DNA of 64,000 nt from Ichthyophis bannanicus (GCA_033557465.1 CM066043.1:106568278-106632277); one strand, 5' to 3'. Counted from the first letter of the stretch, positions 31,821-42,269 are shown. Numbers and translations: made by a program. Notes: generated by a model not told the origin, from the letters alone.

Positions 31821-33290
31821 AAGAACATAAGATATGCCATATTGGGTCAGACCAAGGTCCATCAAGCCCAGTATCCTGTTTCCAACAGTGGCCATACGTA
31901 CCTAGCAGTTTCCCCAAAAGACACAGGTTCCACAATGCTTGTACTGGGTCAAGCATTGATATCCTGGGTCCCTTAATAATGATTTATGGACCTTTCCTCC
32001 AGGAACTTGTCCAAACCTTTTTTAAACCCAGCTACACTAACAGCCTTTACTACATCTTCCGGTAACAAATTCCAGAGTTTGATTATAGGTTGAATGAAAA
32101 AATATTTTCTTTTATTAGTCTTAAATAGTTTACCCTGTAGCTTCATTGCATGTCCCCTAGTCTTTCTATATTCTGATAACGTAAACAATCGATCTACGTT
32201 TACCTGCTCCACTCCATTCATTATCCACAATAGCGCCTAAATCTTTTTTCTGAGTTGTGGTTCCTAATGTGGAACCTTGCATCATGTAACCATAGTTTGG
32301 GTTGTTCTTCCCTAGGTGCATAACTTTGCACTTGTCCACATTAAATTTCATCTGCCATTTTGATGCCCAGTCTTCCAATTTATCAAGATCCTCTTGCAAT
32401 TTTCCACAATCCTCTTGGGTTTTAAGAACTTTAAATAGTTTTGTGTCATCTGCAAATTTGATAACCTCACTCGTTATTCCCTTTTCAAGGTCATTTATGA
32501 AAATGTCAAAAAGTAGCGGACCCAGTACAGATCCCTGGGGTACTCCACTATTCACTTTTTTCCATTGGGAAAATTGGCCATTTAGCCCTACCCTCTGCTT
32601 TCTATCTTTTAACCAGTTTCTGATCCACAATAGTACACTGCCTCCTATCCCATTACTCTTTAGTTTTGCCAAAAGTCTCTGATGAGGGACCTTGTCAAAG
32701 TCTTTCTGAAAGTCCAATCTCATATTTCAGTTGTTTCATCCCTTGGATGTATACCATATGGTCCAGGTGATTTGCTACTCTTCAGTTTATCAAATAGTTG
32801 TAATATATCTTCCCGGTGTATCAATATTTCTTTCAATTCTTCTGTGGCATCACCTTTAGATAACATTTCAGTCATAGGTAACATCCCTACATCTTCCTCA
32901 GTAAAGAGCAAAGCAAAGAATTCATTCAGTCTTTCCGCTATGGCCTTGTCCCCTCTTAGTGCCCCTTTTACCCCTGTATCTTCTAATGGTCCAACTGACT
33001 GTTTCACAGGTTTTTTGCTATGAATGTACTTGGAAAAGTCTTTATTACGCGTTTTTGCTTCCACAGCAAGCTTCTTCTCAAATTCTCTCTTTGCCTGCCT
33101 TATCAATGCCTTGCTATTCTTTAGTTTGTCAATTTCCCCTATTACACCTTGCAGTTTCACTAAAATTTGCTTCAGTTCCTCCAGATCATCACTTTTAAAT
33201 ATCATTTCTGGCATGGGTGCCTTCTTTACCTCTTCCTCAATAAAAATGGAAGAAAAGAATTCATTTAAAGGCACATGTTAGATAGGCCAT
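31821..33290 (-). mobile_element. CR1 LINE (CR1-d) with internal deletions and a duplication
   Basis: The 3' UTR and C-terminus ([11 protein letters not shown]...[16 protein letters not shown]) lie at 31821-32225. They join directly to the RT middle at ...[10 protein letters not shown], skipping about 170 codons that other copies have here. The RT runs from LDFQKDFDKVPHQ to this point. Upstream, IHPRDETTEI joins directly to LDFQKD, a second gap of about 100 codons. In 33274-32720 the LNEFF...EELK...DKLK block occurs twice, fused at a shared NSK. Confidence 0.85.
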
Positions 33291-33555
33291 TTAGGTGTCT
33301 CCTGGGACATTCAAGTCAAAATGTTCAAAATACTGTAGGAGTGGCGGTAAAGAAAGTGGACGTTTGTAAATTTATCTGAAAATCGACTGATCCCCTCCCC
33401 TAAATATAAATGTCTTTATCAGTGTATCAGAAAACGGGGACATGCAGAATAAAGAGCCAAACATGTTCAGGGAGACGAGAGATTCGAGAAACATGCACAA
33501 GGAAAAGATAGACATGGCAGGACCAGATGATATAGATGTGTCTGGAACCTGCACA
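33291..33555. other. No recognised feature
   Basis: No convincing ORF, repeat end or RNA signal. Confidence 0.5.
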
Positions 33556-33770
33556 TGAATACTACTACTACCATTACTTATCATTTGTGTATTGCTATAA
33601 GGTGTACACAGCACTGTACAGAGACCTGTAAGAGACAGTCCCTGCTCTTAAGAACTTACAGTCTAGTCAAGACAGACAACACAACAACTAGGGACCAGGA
33701 TATATCTAGGGAAATGGAAAGAAAATACATAGGAGATGAACAGGAGACTAATAATAAATCATCACATCCT
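33556..33770 (+). repeat. Possible interspersed repeat with ACTACTACTAC start
   Basis: It begins ACTACTACTACCATTACTTA and includes GTACACAGCACTGTACAGAG and AGAGACAGTCCCTGCTC. The pattern resembles a repeat I associate with amphibian genomes from memory; only one copy is visible here, so it cannot be proved from this window. Confidence 0.35.
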
Positions 33771-33966
33771 CATAAGGGCTGGCCACTTTGCAAATGGAGA
33801 CATGGACAGCATGAAAGGCCTCCATATTTACCTGCTATCCTTCTTACATGGGAAATAAAGTACTAGGGGCTTGAGAGGGCATTCCCCTACTATCCCTACT
33901 AGTGAAATCTGGTAGAAACAAGCAGCTGTGAAATGCTGTTCATGTTGGGGTGGCAGGTCTGAATAT

Positions 33967-35259
33967 TGTGGTAAGGCAGGTGCAGCACAGACCCGGGAAA
34001 GAGAAAAAAAAGAGACTTTTTCTGCTGAGAGGGGGATGGGCTCACCTAAGCACAGGTCCCAAAATGAAAGTAATACTGAAACACACACTTGTAAGGCTAG
34101 CCTGAAGCCACACCCAGTCTCCAGGGCAACAGCAGGGAGAGATAGGGTGGGGCCAGAAAGGGAAGCACGCTGGCAAACATTTAAACACAGTCAGTCAGCA
34201 AGTGAGAAGAGAGCTGAGAGAACCAGGGAATCCGGGAGAAGCAGCCAGAACTGCCAGAACGAGTGGCAGGACCAGAAAGGAGCAGGAAGACGCTTGAGAC
34301 AGTTAAAGGATTATAGTTCTAACTCAGAAACAAGCAGCTCAGACTCTGAGCAAGAAACGGAGCCTTTTAAAAAGCCTGGCAGGAAGAAGGTTTCTACAAA
34401 CAAGGTAAAACCGACAGTACCTTTAAGTGCCTCACTAAAGGGAAGGAAGTCTAGGAGCACTGACATTATTCCAGGAGGAAGAGGGAACGTTCACTGGGAG
34501 AAACTTTTTAAGCTTTTAAGAAAAGTGAAACTTGAAATCCCTGAGTCTATCCAAGTCCCTGAGTCTTGCAATACAGAGGAAGACATGGAAGTGGAACTCT
34601 ATAAAGGGGATTCGGATTCCACAGAGGTCCCAATGGAATGCTCATTATGCATGAGAAGTGATTAAGAAACATTTATTAGATATTGTGAAGAAAGCCCAAG
34701 AAGTAGTTATTCTGAGTAATTGCTACTGAGAAAGGCTGGAAAAACAGAAGTCTCATCTTTTAAAGCTGCAATAGTACTTGTGCTAGGGAAGTGTTTTAAA
34801 CAGCAGTTTAATTCCCATGCTAAGAAGCAGAGAATGTTTTAAACTTACCTGAAATAGCTGGAAGAGGCTAACAAGGTTAGCTGGACTTTGCTCATAACAG
34901 TGACTTTCAACTGTGTTTTGTTTGACTGAAAAGGAAACTTATATTGGTTGCAAAGACTGAAAGAAACTGCTTTGTCATAGCACTGCTGAAATACCTTTAT
35001 AAAGAAGCTTTTTGTTGGAGAAAATATCCTCACTTTCTGTTCATGGTTTGGAGCCTTCTGCCAAGGTCCAATTGCAAACTTGATGATTAAAACAAAATTT
35101 AAAATAAATTTTCCTGTGTTAGCCTATTTCCACTTGGACTGCTTTATTGCCCCACAACTACACAATTAAGGGCCTCAGCTACTAGGCTGAAGCAAGACAC
35201 AAGTTAATATGGCCCGCCGCCCCCACTAGGCCACCGCCTAGTATGGGTGCCAGCCCACA
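33967..35259 (+). mobile_element. Solo LTR, copy 2
   Basis: TGTGGTAAGG at the left and CAGCCCACA at the right give TG...CA ends, with ATAT at 33963-33966 and 35260-35263. A polyadenylation-like AAAATAAATTTTCCTGTG is at about 35100. Shared blocks with copy 1 (17011-18448) show one family in the same orientation, though the copies are clearly diverged. No internal region remains. Confidence 0.75.
34036..34665 (+). other. ORF inside LTR copy 2 (209 aa, unrecognised)
   Basis: An ATG at 34036 opens 209 codons inside the LTR (the frame is open to 33928). The product is Arg/Ser/Glu-rich, with a Ser/Asp run (SSSDSEQETEPFKKPGRKK), basic stretches, then the acidic TEEDMEVELYKGDSDSTE and CxxC in MECSLC just before the stop. 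Copy 1 ends similarly (SIEEMEIGDC...MQCAYC). A protein read from within the LTR is unusual; see findings. No known domain. Confidence 0.4.
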
Positions 35260-35282
35260 ATATGGATGTGTCCCCTGGAGGA

Positions 35283-35723
35283 TTTAAACATGTGATGCTG
35301 TTCTGAAATCCGAGAAGCACCTGGATATTTCTAATGTGTCGCATTTATGTCTGTAGCTGACATCCAGCTGCTGATCCCTTTGGGGAAACCTCTGATTGGG
35401 CTGATGCTTGGCTAAATAAGTGTTTAAAGCAGATGACAATTTGGCTGCATGCAAGTGGTTTGAAATTGAATAATGAGAAACTTCAAATGGTCTGTTTTGG
35501 GGAAGGATGCTTGGATGATCGTTTACAGAATCTGCAGATTGGGGGAATGGTTATTCCTCCTAAGAAAGTTAGGGGTGTTACTGGATGAGGGTTGTACCTT
35601 ACATCCACAGATTAATAAAGTAGTGCAATGGGCCTTTTAAGAATTGCAGATGGTCAGGCAGTCAAAGCCCTATTTGGATGCCCTGCCCTATGGGCAGTTT
35701 TGTAGGTATCGATGGGGAGTATA
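35283..35723 (+). pseudogene. L2-like LINE RT C-terminal region, left part
   Basis: Reads KLNNEKLQMVCFG, VRGVLLDEGCTLHPQINKVV, then QMVRQSKPYLD, in the pattern of the late RT of L2-type LINEs. It is split by the mariner at a TA. Removing the mariner gives RWGVLDYCNSLYVGL across the junction, in frame. Internal stops and one short frame change. Confidence 0.7.
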
Positions 35724-35782
35724 CGAGGGGGTACCCCAAAAAAACAGGAATTATTTTTTAAAAGCTATTTATTTCAAATTCT

Positions 35783-36852
35783 TTACAAAACAACCTTATC
35801 CCCTTCAAAATACTCTCCATTACAACTGATACATTTGTCCTACCGGTGCTTCCACTGTTCGAAACATTTTTTGTAGTCATCTTTAGAAACGGCTGACAGC
35901 TCCTCCCTCTTTTTTTTATTGACTTCTTCAATGTTGTCAAATCGGTGTCCTTTCATGCCCCTTTTCATGCGTGGAAATAAGAAAAAGTCGCACGGAGCCA
36001 GGTCAGGTGAGTAAGGTGCGTGGGGCAGTGGAACCATGCCATTTTTAGCCAAAAACTGTCTAACAGAGATGGCTGTGTGTGCAGGTGCGTTGTCGTGGTG
36101 GAAGAACCAGTCTCCTGTCTGCCACAAATCGGGTCTTTTTTGACGAACACTGTTGCGCAATCTTCTTAAAACTTCCAAATAAAAGGTTTGATTGACGGTC
36201 TGACCTGGGGGAACAAACTCTGAATGAACTACCCCCTTGGCATCAAAAAAGCAAATCTGCATTGTTTTGAGGTTTGATTTGACTTGACGACATTTTTTTG
36301 GATGGGGTGATGATGACGTCTTCCATTGGCTTGACTGTTGCTTTGTTTCTGGGTCGTAACCATAGCACCATGACTCATCACCTGTAATGACCTTTGACAG
36401 AAAATCTGGATCAGTTTCAAGCTGTTGTTTCAAAACACGACATATTTCAACTCGATGTTCCTTTCGATTGTCAGTCAGAACCCGAGGAACAACTAGGCAG
36501 CAACCCTTTTCATTCCCAAATCTTCCGTTAAAATTTGCTGAACCGAGCTCCAAGATAACCCACTAATCTCTGACAGTTGATCAATTGTCTGTCGACGGTC
36601 TGTGAGCACAAGCTCTCTAATTTTTTCAATATTTTCGTCGATTCGGGCAGTTGATGGACGCCCAGAACGAGGTTTGTCATCAATCGACATGTCGCCATTT
36701 TTAAACCGAGCAAACCACTGGTACACTTGACTTTTTCCCATTGCGTCATCTTGATAAGCTGTTTTCAACATTAAAACAGTTTCAGCAGCATTTTTACCGA
36801 GTAGAAAACAAAATTTCACAGCTGCACGTTGTTCACTTAAACTTGTCATCAT
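35783..36852 (-). pseudogene. mariner transposase (DD34D, broken)
   Basis: ATG at 36852: MMTSLSEQRAAVKFCFLLGK, then the helix-turn-helix half with KSQVYQWFARFKNGD and DDKPRSGRPST. The catalytic half has ITGDESWCYGYD, FFHHDNAPAH and YSPDLAPCDFF, with 34 residues between the second and third Asp. Two breaks: a one-base shift near 36505 (MKRVAA, then VVPRVL in another frame) and a TAG in place of Trp near 35840 (QWKHR*DKCI). The tail NGEYFEGDK continues after the stop. Otherwise well conserved. It would cut and paste the element at TA sites. Confidence 0.93.
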
Positions 36853-36889
36853 AAAAAGAGAAACAAGAACAAAACAGCGCTAGCAAAAA

Positions 36890-37262
36890 AGCGTAGTTAC
36901 TCACCTGTAACAGGTGTTCTCCAGGAGCAGCAGGAATCAGTCCTCACTTATGGGTGACGTCGGCGCCGACGGAGCCCTCGCGGAGCAATTTTCCCCAGCT
37001 TTCAAAGAAAGCCTTTGGGAATTGCAGCGCGCATGCGCGGTCGTCTTCCCGCCCGAGGGTGCCATCTTAGCCAGTCAGATGACATAGCTAAAAAAGACAG
37101 CATAAAAATTTGCAAAAAGAACATAAGCAGACGATTGCAACTCCAAGGGGAGGAGGGAGGGTAGTGAGGACTGATTCCTGCTGCTCCTGGAGAACACCTG
37201 TTACAGGTGAGTAACTACGCTTTCTCCAGGACCAAGCAGGAAGTCAGTCCTCACTTATGGGA
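36890..37262. repeat. DIRS-2 terminal hairpin, left terminal repeat and internal complementary region
   Basis: Bases 36890-36947 and 37164-37221 are perfect 58-nt inverted copies (AGCGTAGTTACTCACC ... GGTGAGTAACTACGCT). The following 37222-37260 (TTCTCCAGGACCAAGCAGGA and on) is complementary to the right terminus at 42633-42671. The inner loop carries the left terminal repeat. Confidence 0.92.
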
Positions 37263-37397
37263 CTCCCAAGCTCAAGGCTACCGGAGACCCTAAGCACAAA
37301 AATGAGCTCCCTCTAGCTCAGCAGCACAGAAGGATAGAATCTTCGCTGAATTATCACCCACCGGTAGCCCACATCCGGGATGGAGGGTAGGAGTTGC

Positions 37398-40271
37398 TCA
37401 GACCTCAAAGAGATTACGGAGGACTGCCTGTCCGAAAGCACTGTCCCTACGGGACTCCCTCTCGAGACAGTAATGGACCGCAAAAGTCTGGCTCGAAGAC
37501 CAAGTAGCGGCCCGGCAGATGTCTGCCAGCGGAACAGAGCGGAGGTAAGCCACTGACGTGGCCTTTGCCCGAACGCAATGAGCCGTGACTCGACTTTCTA
37601 AGGAGAGTCCGGCTGCCCCATAAGCCCAAGAGATACAGTCCGCAACCCAGATGGACAGAGTACGCTTGGAGACCGGGAGCCGCAATTTATTGGGGTCAAA
37701 AGACACAAAAAGCTGAGCAGCTTTACGGTGCTCCCGCGTACGGTCAAGGTAGAAGTTCAATGCCCTTCTACAGTCCAGGGTATGGAGGACCGTCTCAGCT
37801 CGGCTGGAGTGTGGTCTGGGAAAGAAGGTTGGAAGTACCACCTCCTGATTGATGTGAAAAGGGGAGACCACTTTAGGCAGAAATTTCGGGTGAGTCCGTA
37901 GGACTACCCTATTCTTGTAGAACCTAGTGTAAGGGGGATCAGACACGAGGGCCTGCAATTCACTTACGCGTCTAGCGGAAGTGAGGGCTATCAAGAACAG
38001 TGTTTTCCAAGACAGAAAACGGAGAGAACAGGTAGCCATAGGTTCAAAAGGCGGACAGGTGATCCGCTGCAAAACCACATTCAGGTCCCAGTCAGGCGCT
38101 GGCGGGCGCAGAGGTGGTTTAAGTAGAAGGAGACCTCGGAGAAACCTCGCTACGAGAGGGTCGTTGGAGAGAGGTCTGCCGTCCACCGGCACATGATGTG
38201 CTGAAAGAGCACTGAGGTGAACTTTGACGGAGTTGGACTTAAGTCCCAGATTAGAGAGGTGCAGCAAGTACTGCAAGATCACCGACACCGGGCAGGAGAA
38301 GGGATCCTGAGACTGTTGGGTACACCAGACTGCAAAGCGACGCCATTTAAGGGCGTAGCATTTGCGGGTAGAAGGCCGTCGCGAAGCCAAGACGACCTCC
38401 TCCACCTCCGCCGGCAGGAGAAGGGGAGCAAGGACCACCCTCTCAGCAGCCAGGCCATGAGGTTGAGAGACCTGAGGTTGGGGTGCAGTAGGGACCCCTG
38501 ATCCTGAGTGAGGAGATCCGGTTGTACCCCCAGAGGGATTGGATCCTCCACCGCCAGTTGCAGCAGGAGCGGAAACCACGGCTGCCTGGGCCAGCGAGGG
38601 GCCACCAGGATCATGAAGGCTTTGTCTCGGAGAACCTTGAAAAGAGTCCGAGAGACTAGCGGGATGGGAGGGAAAGCGTACAGAAGGCTCCCCGACCATG
38701 AGATCAGAAAGGCGTCCGCCGCAACCCGAAGGGGGTGTGGCTGACGAGAGCAGAAGCGAGGAAGCTGCCGGTTGTGAGGACTGGCAAAGAGATCCACCGT
38801 GGGGAGGCCCCACTCGAGGAAGAGCTTCTGAACTACCAAGGGATCCAGACGCCACTCGTGCGGCTGGAGGACCCTGCTGAGTTTGTCCGCAAGGCAATTT
38901 TCTTGGCCCGGGAGATAAACTGCCTTGAGGAGAATGCCGTGACTGACGGCCCAAGAGCAGAGCTTCTGTACCTCCCGGCAGAGGAGGAAGGAGCCCGTGC
39001 CCCCCTGCTTGTTCACGTAGAACATGGCAACTTGATTGTCCGTCTGGACAAGGACGGACTGGTGGGAAGTCAGGTGGGAGAAGGCCTTGAGAGCTAGGCG
39101 GATCACCCTGAGCTCCAGGAAGTTGATCTGCTGAGCAGACTCCCACGTGGTCCAGAGGCCCTGAGTACGTGCCTCTTGGCAATGTGCTCCCCAGCCCAGG
39201 AGGGATGCATCGGTGGTCAGCACCCGGGTCGGCTGAGGTGACTGGAAAGGCATTCCGAATATTAGGTTCGGCTGCTGGAGCCACCACCGGAGAGACGAGA
39301 TCAGCGGCTCGGAGACGCGCACTAGGTCCGCTAGGCCGCCTGTGGCTTGCCGCCACTGCTGGCGGAGACACCATTGAGCAGACCGCATATTCAGGCGGGC
39401 ATTGGGGGTCACATGGACGGTGGAAGCCATATGGCCGAGTAGTCTCAGGAAGCGCCTGGCGGAGACCAGGGGCTGGCTGCGAAAGCGGTCGGCTAGGCCC
39501 ATGAGCCGTTGAGCCCTGTCGAGCGGTAGGTATGCTCTCGCCTGAGGAGTGTGCAGTCTTGCGCCGATGAACTCGAGATCCTGTGAGGGGAGCAAAGTGG
39601 ACTTTGCGAAGTTTATAACAAAGCCCAAGTGCTGCAGAAGAGTCACCGTGCGGCGCGTGGCGTCGGTGACCTCCCGAGCGGACGCTGCTCTGATGAGCCA
39701 GTCGTCGAGGTACGGAAAGACATAGAGGCCGTGAAGCCGGAGATGGGCAGCCACGACCGCGAGACATTTTGTGAAGACTCGCGGTGCGGAGGACAGGCCA
39801 AAGGGCAGTACTCTGTACTGGTAATGATTTCCTGCCACCACAAACCGTAGGTATTGGCGGTGGCTTGGGTGGATGAGGATGTGCGTGTAGGCATCCTTTA
39901 GATCCAAGGAGCATAGCCAATCTCCCTGCTGGAGGTAGGGCAGAAGGATTCCAAGGGTAAGCATTTTGAACTTCTCCCGCACAAGGAACTTGTTGAGGTT
40001 GCGCAAGTCCAGGATGGGTCTGAGGCCCCCTGTTCTCTTTGGTATCAGAAAATACCTGGAATAAAAGCCTTGACCTCTCAGGTGGTGTGGCACCGGTTCC
40101 ACCGCCTGTTCCTGCAGAAGACCTGCTAACTCCTGAAGGAGTAATTCCCTGTGCAGAGGGGGTCGCGGAGGTTCCCCCGGAAAATAGGAGGGAGGAACCT
40201 GGTGGAAGTGGAGAAGATAGCCTTCTCGCACGACTTGAAGCACCCAGGCATCTGCGGTGATGCTGGACCAC
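37398..40271 (-). CDS. DIRS-2 tyrosine recombinase (open frame of 957 codons; domain 38462-37398)
   Basis: The recombinase domain is residues about 604-957: VEEVVLASRRPSTRKCYALK at the start, then the catalytic Arg in TSARRVSELQAL (about 767), VTAHCVRAKATS (His about 898, Arg about 901) and AVHYCLERESRRD (Tyr about 934). The end is GQAVLRNLFEV. All RHRY residues are present. The first 600 codons run in a different frame over the RT-RNase H gene, are Pro/Ser/Arg-rich and begin at a GTG, so the true start is not fixed. The recombinase would insert a circular DNA copy without target duplication. Confidence 0.88.
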   Translation of the reverse strand: MVQHHRRCLGASSRARRLSSPLPPGSSLLFSGGTSATPSAQGITPSGVSRSSAGTGGGTGATPPERSRLLFQVFSDTKENRGPQTHPGLAQPQQVPCAGEVQNAYPWNPSALPPAGRLAMLLGSKGCLHAHPHPPKPPPIPTVCGGRKSLPVQSTALWPVLRTASLHKMSRGRGCPSPASRPLCLSVPRRLAHQSSVRSGGHRRHAPHGDSSAALGLCYKLRKVHFAPLTGSRVHRRKTAHSSGESIPTARQGSTAHGPSRPLSQPAPGLRQALPETTRPYGFHRPCDPQCPPEYAVCSMVSPPAVAASHRRPSGPSARLRAADLVSPVVAPAAEPNIRNAFPVTSADPGADHRCIPPGLGSTLPRGTYSGPLDHVGVCSADQLPGAQGDPPSSQGLLPPDFPPVRPCPDGQSSCHVLREQAGGHGLLPPLPGGTEALLLGRQSRHSPQGSLSPGPRKLPCGQTQQGPPAARVASGSLGSSEALPRVGPPHGGSLCQSSQPAASSLLLSSATPPSGCGGRLSDLMVGEPSVRFPSHPASLSDSFQGSPRQSLHDPGGPSLAQAAVVSAPAATGGGGSNPSGGTTGSPHSGSGVPTAPQPQVSQPHGLAAERVVLAPLLLPAEVEEVVLASRRPSTRKCYALKWRRFAVWCTQQSQDPFSCPVSVILQYLLHLSNLGLKSNSVKVHLSALSAHHVPVDGRPLSNDPLVARFLRGLLLLKPPLRPPAPDWDLNVVLQRITCPPFEPMATCSLRFLSWKTLFLIALTSARRVSELQALVSDPPYTRFYKNRVVLRTHPKFLPKVVSPFHINQEVVLPTFFPRPHSSRAETVLHTLDCRRALNFYLDRTREHRKAAQLFVSFDPNKLRLPVSKRTLSIWVADCISWAYGAAGLSLESRVTAHCVRAKATSVAYLRSVPLADICRAATWSSSQTFAVHYCLERESRRDSAFGQAVLRNLFEV

Positions 40272-40768
40272 CTGTGGGCAAAGTGAACCAGCCGGCCACC
40301 GGTGCTGGGAGGAACCAGCGGGGGGGGAAAGGCTATGCTGTGCGAGTCAAAAACCCCCACCCTGCTGAGCAGGGGCTGGTGGTGCAGGCTTGGGGGTTTG
40401 CTGCCTACGGGACCCGTTACCCCGTCCCTTGGCCTGCTGGCCCTGTTGGGGAGCTGCAGGGGCCTGATAATGGGGGTATTGTTTGTAGGCAGCCGCCTTC
40501 CTCGGGTAAAAGGACTTTTTCCCCGAGCCCTTCTTTTTCTGGGAAGGGGCGGAGGTCTTCCTAGAAAGCCTGGTCCTGGTGAGAGTCTCAGTCTCAATTT
40601 GCGCAGCCTTTTCCGCCATGGGCTTGCCAAAGAGGTTTTCGCCTCGGCAGGGGACATCGACCAACTTGTCCTGCACCCAGGGCTCAAGGTCTGATGACTG
40701 AAGCCAAGCCTGTCGGCGGGCACCGATGCCGGCTGCGGCCACTCGAGCCGATGCTTCAAAGCCATCAT
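38279..40768 (-). CDS. DIRS-2 reverse transcriptase-RNase H-methyltransferase-like protein (829 aa)
   Basis: ATG at 40768. The first 140 codons overlap the end of gag, so a later start is possible. RT about 236-400: YFLIPKRTGGLRPILDLR, DWLCSLDLKDAYTHI, VLPFGLSSAPRVF, and YLDD at 353-356. RNase H about 517-632: LTTDASLLGWGA, INFLELRVIRLAL, VQTDNQVAMFYVNKQGG, NCLADKLSR. Region 655-776: TVDLFASPHNRQLPRF, LYAFPPIPLVSRTLFKV and VAPRWPRQPWF, commonly called the DAM-methyltransferase-like part of DIRS. No stop interrupts it; all catalytic Asp/Glu are in place. Confidence 0.92.
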   Translation of the reverse strand: MMALKHRLEWPQPASVPADRLGFSHQTLSPGCRTSWSMSPAEAKTSLASPWRKRLRKLRLRLSPGPGFLGRPPPLPRKRRARGKSPFTRGRRLPTNNTPIIRPLQLPNRASRPRDGVTGPVGSKPPSLHHQPLLSRVGVFDSHSIAFPPPLVPPSTGGRLVHFAHRWSSITADAWVLQVVREGYLLHFHQVPPSYFPGEPPRPPLHRELLLQELAGLLQEQAVEPVPHHLRGQGFYSRYFLIPKRTGGLRPILDLRNLNKFLVREKFKMLTLGILLPYLQQGDWLCSLDLKDAYTHILIHPSHRQYLRFVVAGNHYQYRVLPFGLSSAPRVFTKCLAVVAAHLRLHGLYVFPYLDDWLIRAASAREVTDATRRTVTLLQHLGFVINFAKSTLLPSQDLEFIGARLHTPQARAYLPLDRAQRLMGLADRFRSQPLVSARRFLRLLGHMASTVHVTPNARLNMRSAQWCLRQQWRQATGGLADLVRVSEPLISSLRWWLQQPNLIFGMPFQSPQPTRVLTTDASLLGWGAHCQEARTQGLWTTWESAQQINFLELRVIRLALKAFSHLTSHQSVLVQTDNQVAMFYVNKQGGTGSFLLCREVQKLCSWAVSHGILLKAVYLPGQENCLADKLSRVLQPHEWRLDPLVVQKLFLEWGLPTVDLFASPHNRQLPRFCSRQPHPLRVAADAFLISWSGSLLYAFPPIPLVSRTLFKVLRDKAFMILVAPRWPRQPWFPLLLQLAVEDPIPLGVQPDLLTQDQGSLLHPNLRSLNLMAWLLRGWSLLPFSCRRRWRRSSWLRDGLLPANATPLNGVALQSGVPNSLRIPSPARCR

Positions 40769-42269
40769 AGGCTGCTCGGGACATGAACTTTGAGCATTCC
40801 CGAATGCCAGTGGACAAGGCTAGGAACCTCCGCAAGGGTTCCTCGGACAGACCAGCGGAGAATCCGGCTAGCTCTTTAGCCAGATCCCGGAGATACATGC
40901 CCATGTATAGCTGGTAAGTCTGGACACGACATGCGAGCATAGAGCCCTGGAAACACTTCTTGCCAAGGCCATCCAGGTTACGGGCCTCCCTTCCAGGAGG
41001 CACCGAGGAGTGCATCTTCTGGCTCTTAAGACGATGCATGGCCGATTCCACTACCATGGAATGGTGTGGCAGCTGTGCCTTTTGAAAGCCAGGGCTCTTG
41101 CGGACTCGATAGATAGAATCGACCCGCTTGCTCAGGACCGGCGAGGAGGCCGGACTCTCCCACATGCGGAAGAGTAGTCGTTCCAGCATAGGAGGAACCG
41201 GTACAGTAAAGTGTTCCCTCGCGGGAGAGTCATACTGGAGGGCGTCGAGCTCTTCGGCTCGAGGCTCCTCCTCGGGATCCGCAGGGAAGGCCAAAGCCTT
41301 GGCCATATCCCTAACGAAGTCCGAGAACCGGGCATCCTCCGGGGGGGACTGCTTCCGAGGCTCGGACTCCGGTGAGTCCGATGGGACACACCGAGTCCGG
41401 AAAGAATCAGGCGACTCTTCCTCCTCAGACTCCCAGACCGACTCCGACGAGGACTCGGTGGGGTCGGCCCGGGCAGGGTGCGGCGCCAGCCGCCCCGACG
41501 CCGAGGGAGTCGGCGTCGGCGACCTCGGTCCCGAACGGGAGGCCGAGGGTGACCTCGACCGAGGATCGACTCGAGTTCTCATCGACTCGAGGATCGGCTC
41601 GGTCTCCGGGGTCGACTTGGACGTCGACGTCCCGGCGGTCGGGGCAGCGGCGCCAGCGAAGCCAGCGAGCAGTGCCCTCTGCTGGTCCATGAAGGCAGAC
41701 AGTCTGCTCTCCAAGGCCGTCAACCTGAGTCCGAGCTCAGGTGACCCAGCAGCCCCCGACTCGGGCCCCGACGGCGTCGGGCCCGACGTCGGCTGTCACG
41801 GAGGCGAGTCCAGAAGGACCACAGGACTTACCCGGGCAGGCATCTCCGACTCCAGGCGAGGTCGCTTCGGGATGTGTTCCTTCTCCAAGGACCCGGGGCG
41901 GCTGTCGGGGCTATGCGACCTGGCCCTCGCGGAACCAGGAGCGTCCACCGACGCCGCCCTCGCGGGTTTCACCTTCCGACGATGGTCCCCGGAGGGAGAA
42001 CCCCGGTCGGAGGAACTCCGGCGACGGTCCGAGCTGGAGCCTTTCGACGCGGAGGCCTCCGACGAGGTCCGGGTACGGCTGGGGTCAGCGAAGATTCTCT
42101 CACGCTGATGCCGCCGACTTCTCAACGCCTTTGAGGACATTTTGCTGCAGGGCCCACAGATCAGTTCCTCATGATCCGGGCCCAGGCAGCGGAGGCAAAA
42201 GTCGTGTGTGTCAGTTAGTGACATATTTCGGTCACACCGACCACACCGCTTAAACCCACTGGCAGCCAT
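40347..42269 (-). pseudogene. DIRS-2 gag-like gene with one in-frame stop
   Basis: ATG at 42269 (MAASGFKRCGRC). The zinc-binding layout CGRC-x14-CLRCLGPDHEELIC is followed by an Arg/Ser-rich stretch. A TGA at 41796-41798 (after VVLLDSPP) stands in frame; the frame continues open from there to 40347. The second part has RFSDFVRDMAKALAF, KRVDSIYRVRKSPGFQKAQL, NLDGLGKKCFQGSMLA and a basic, Gln/Pro-rich tail. The codon context CCG-TGA suggests a C-to-T change at a CpG, an inference. Gag-like, possibly RNA-binding. Confidence 0.88.

Noticed and set aside
38463..40271. The first 600 codons of the DIRS-2 recombinase frame as a separate host or accessory gene
   Set aside because: They lie in another frame over a proven RT-RNase H gene, have no domain, and start at a GTG; kept only as a finding.
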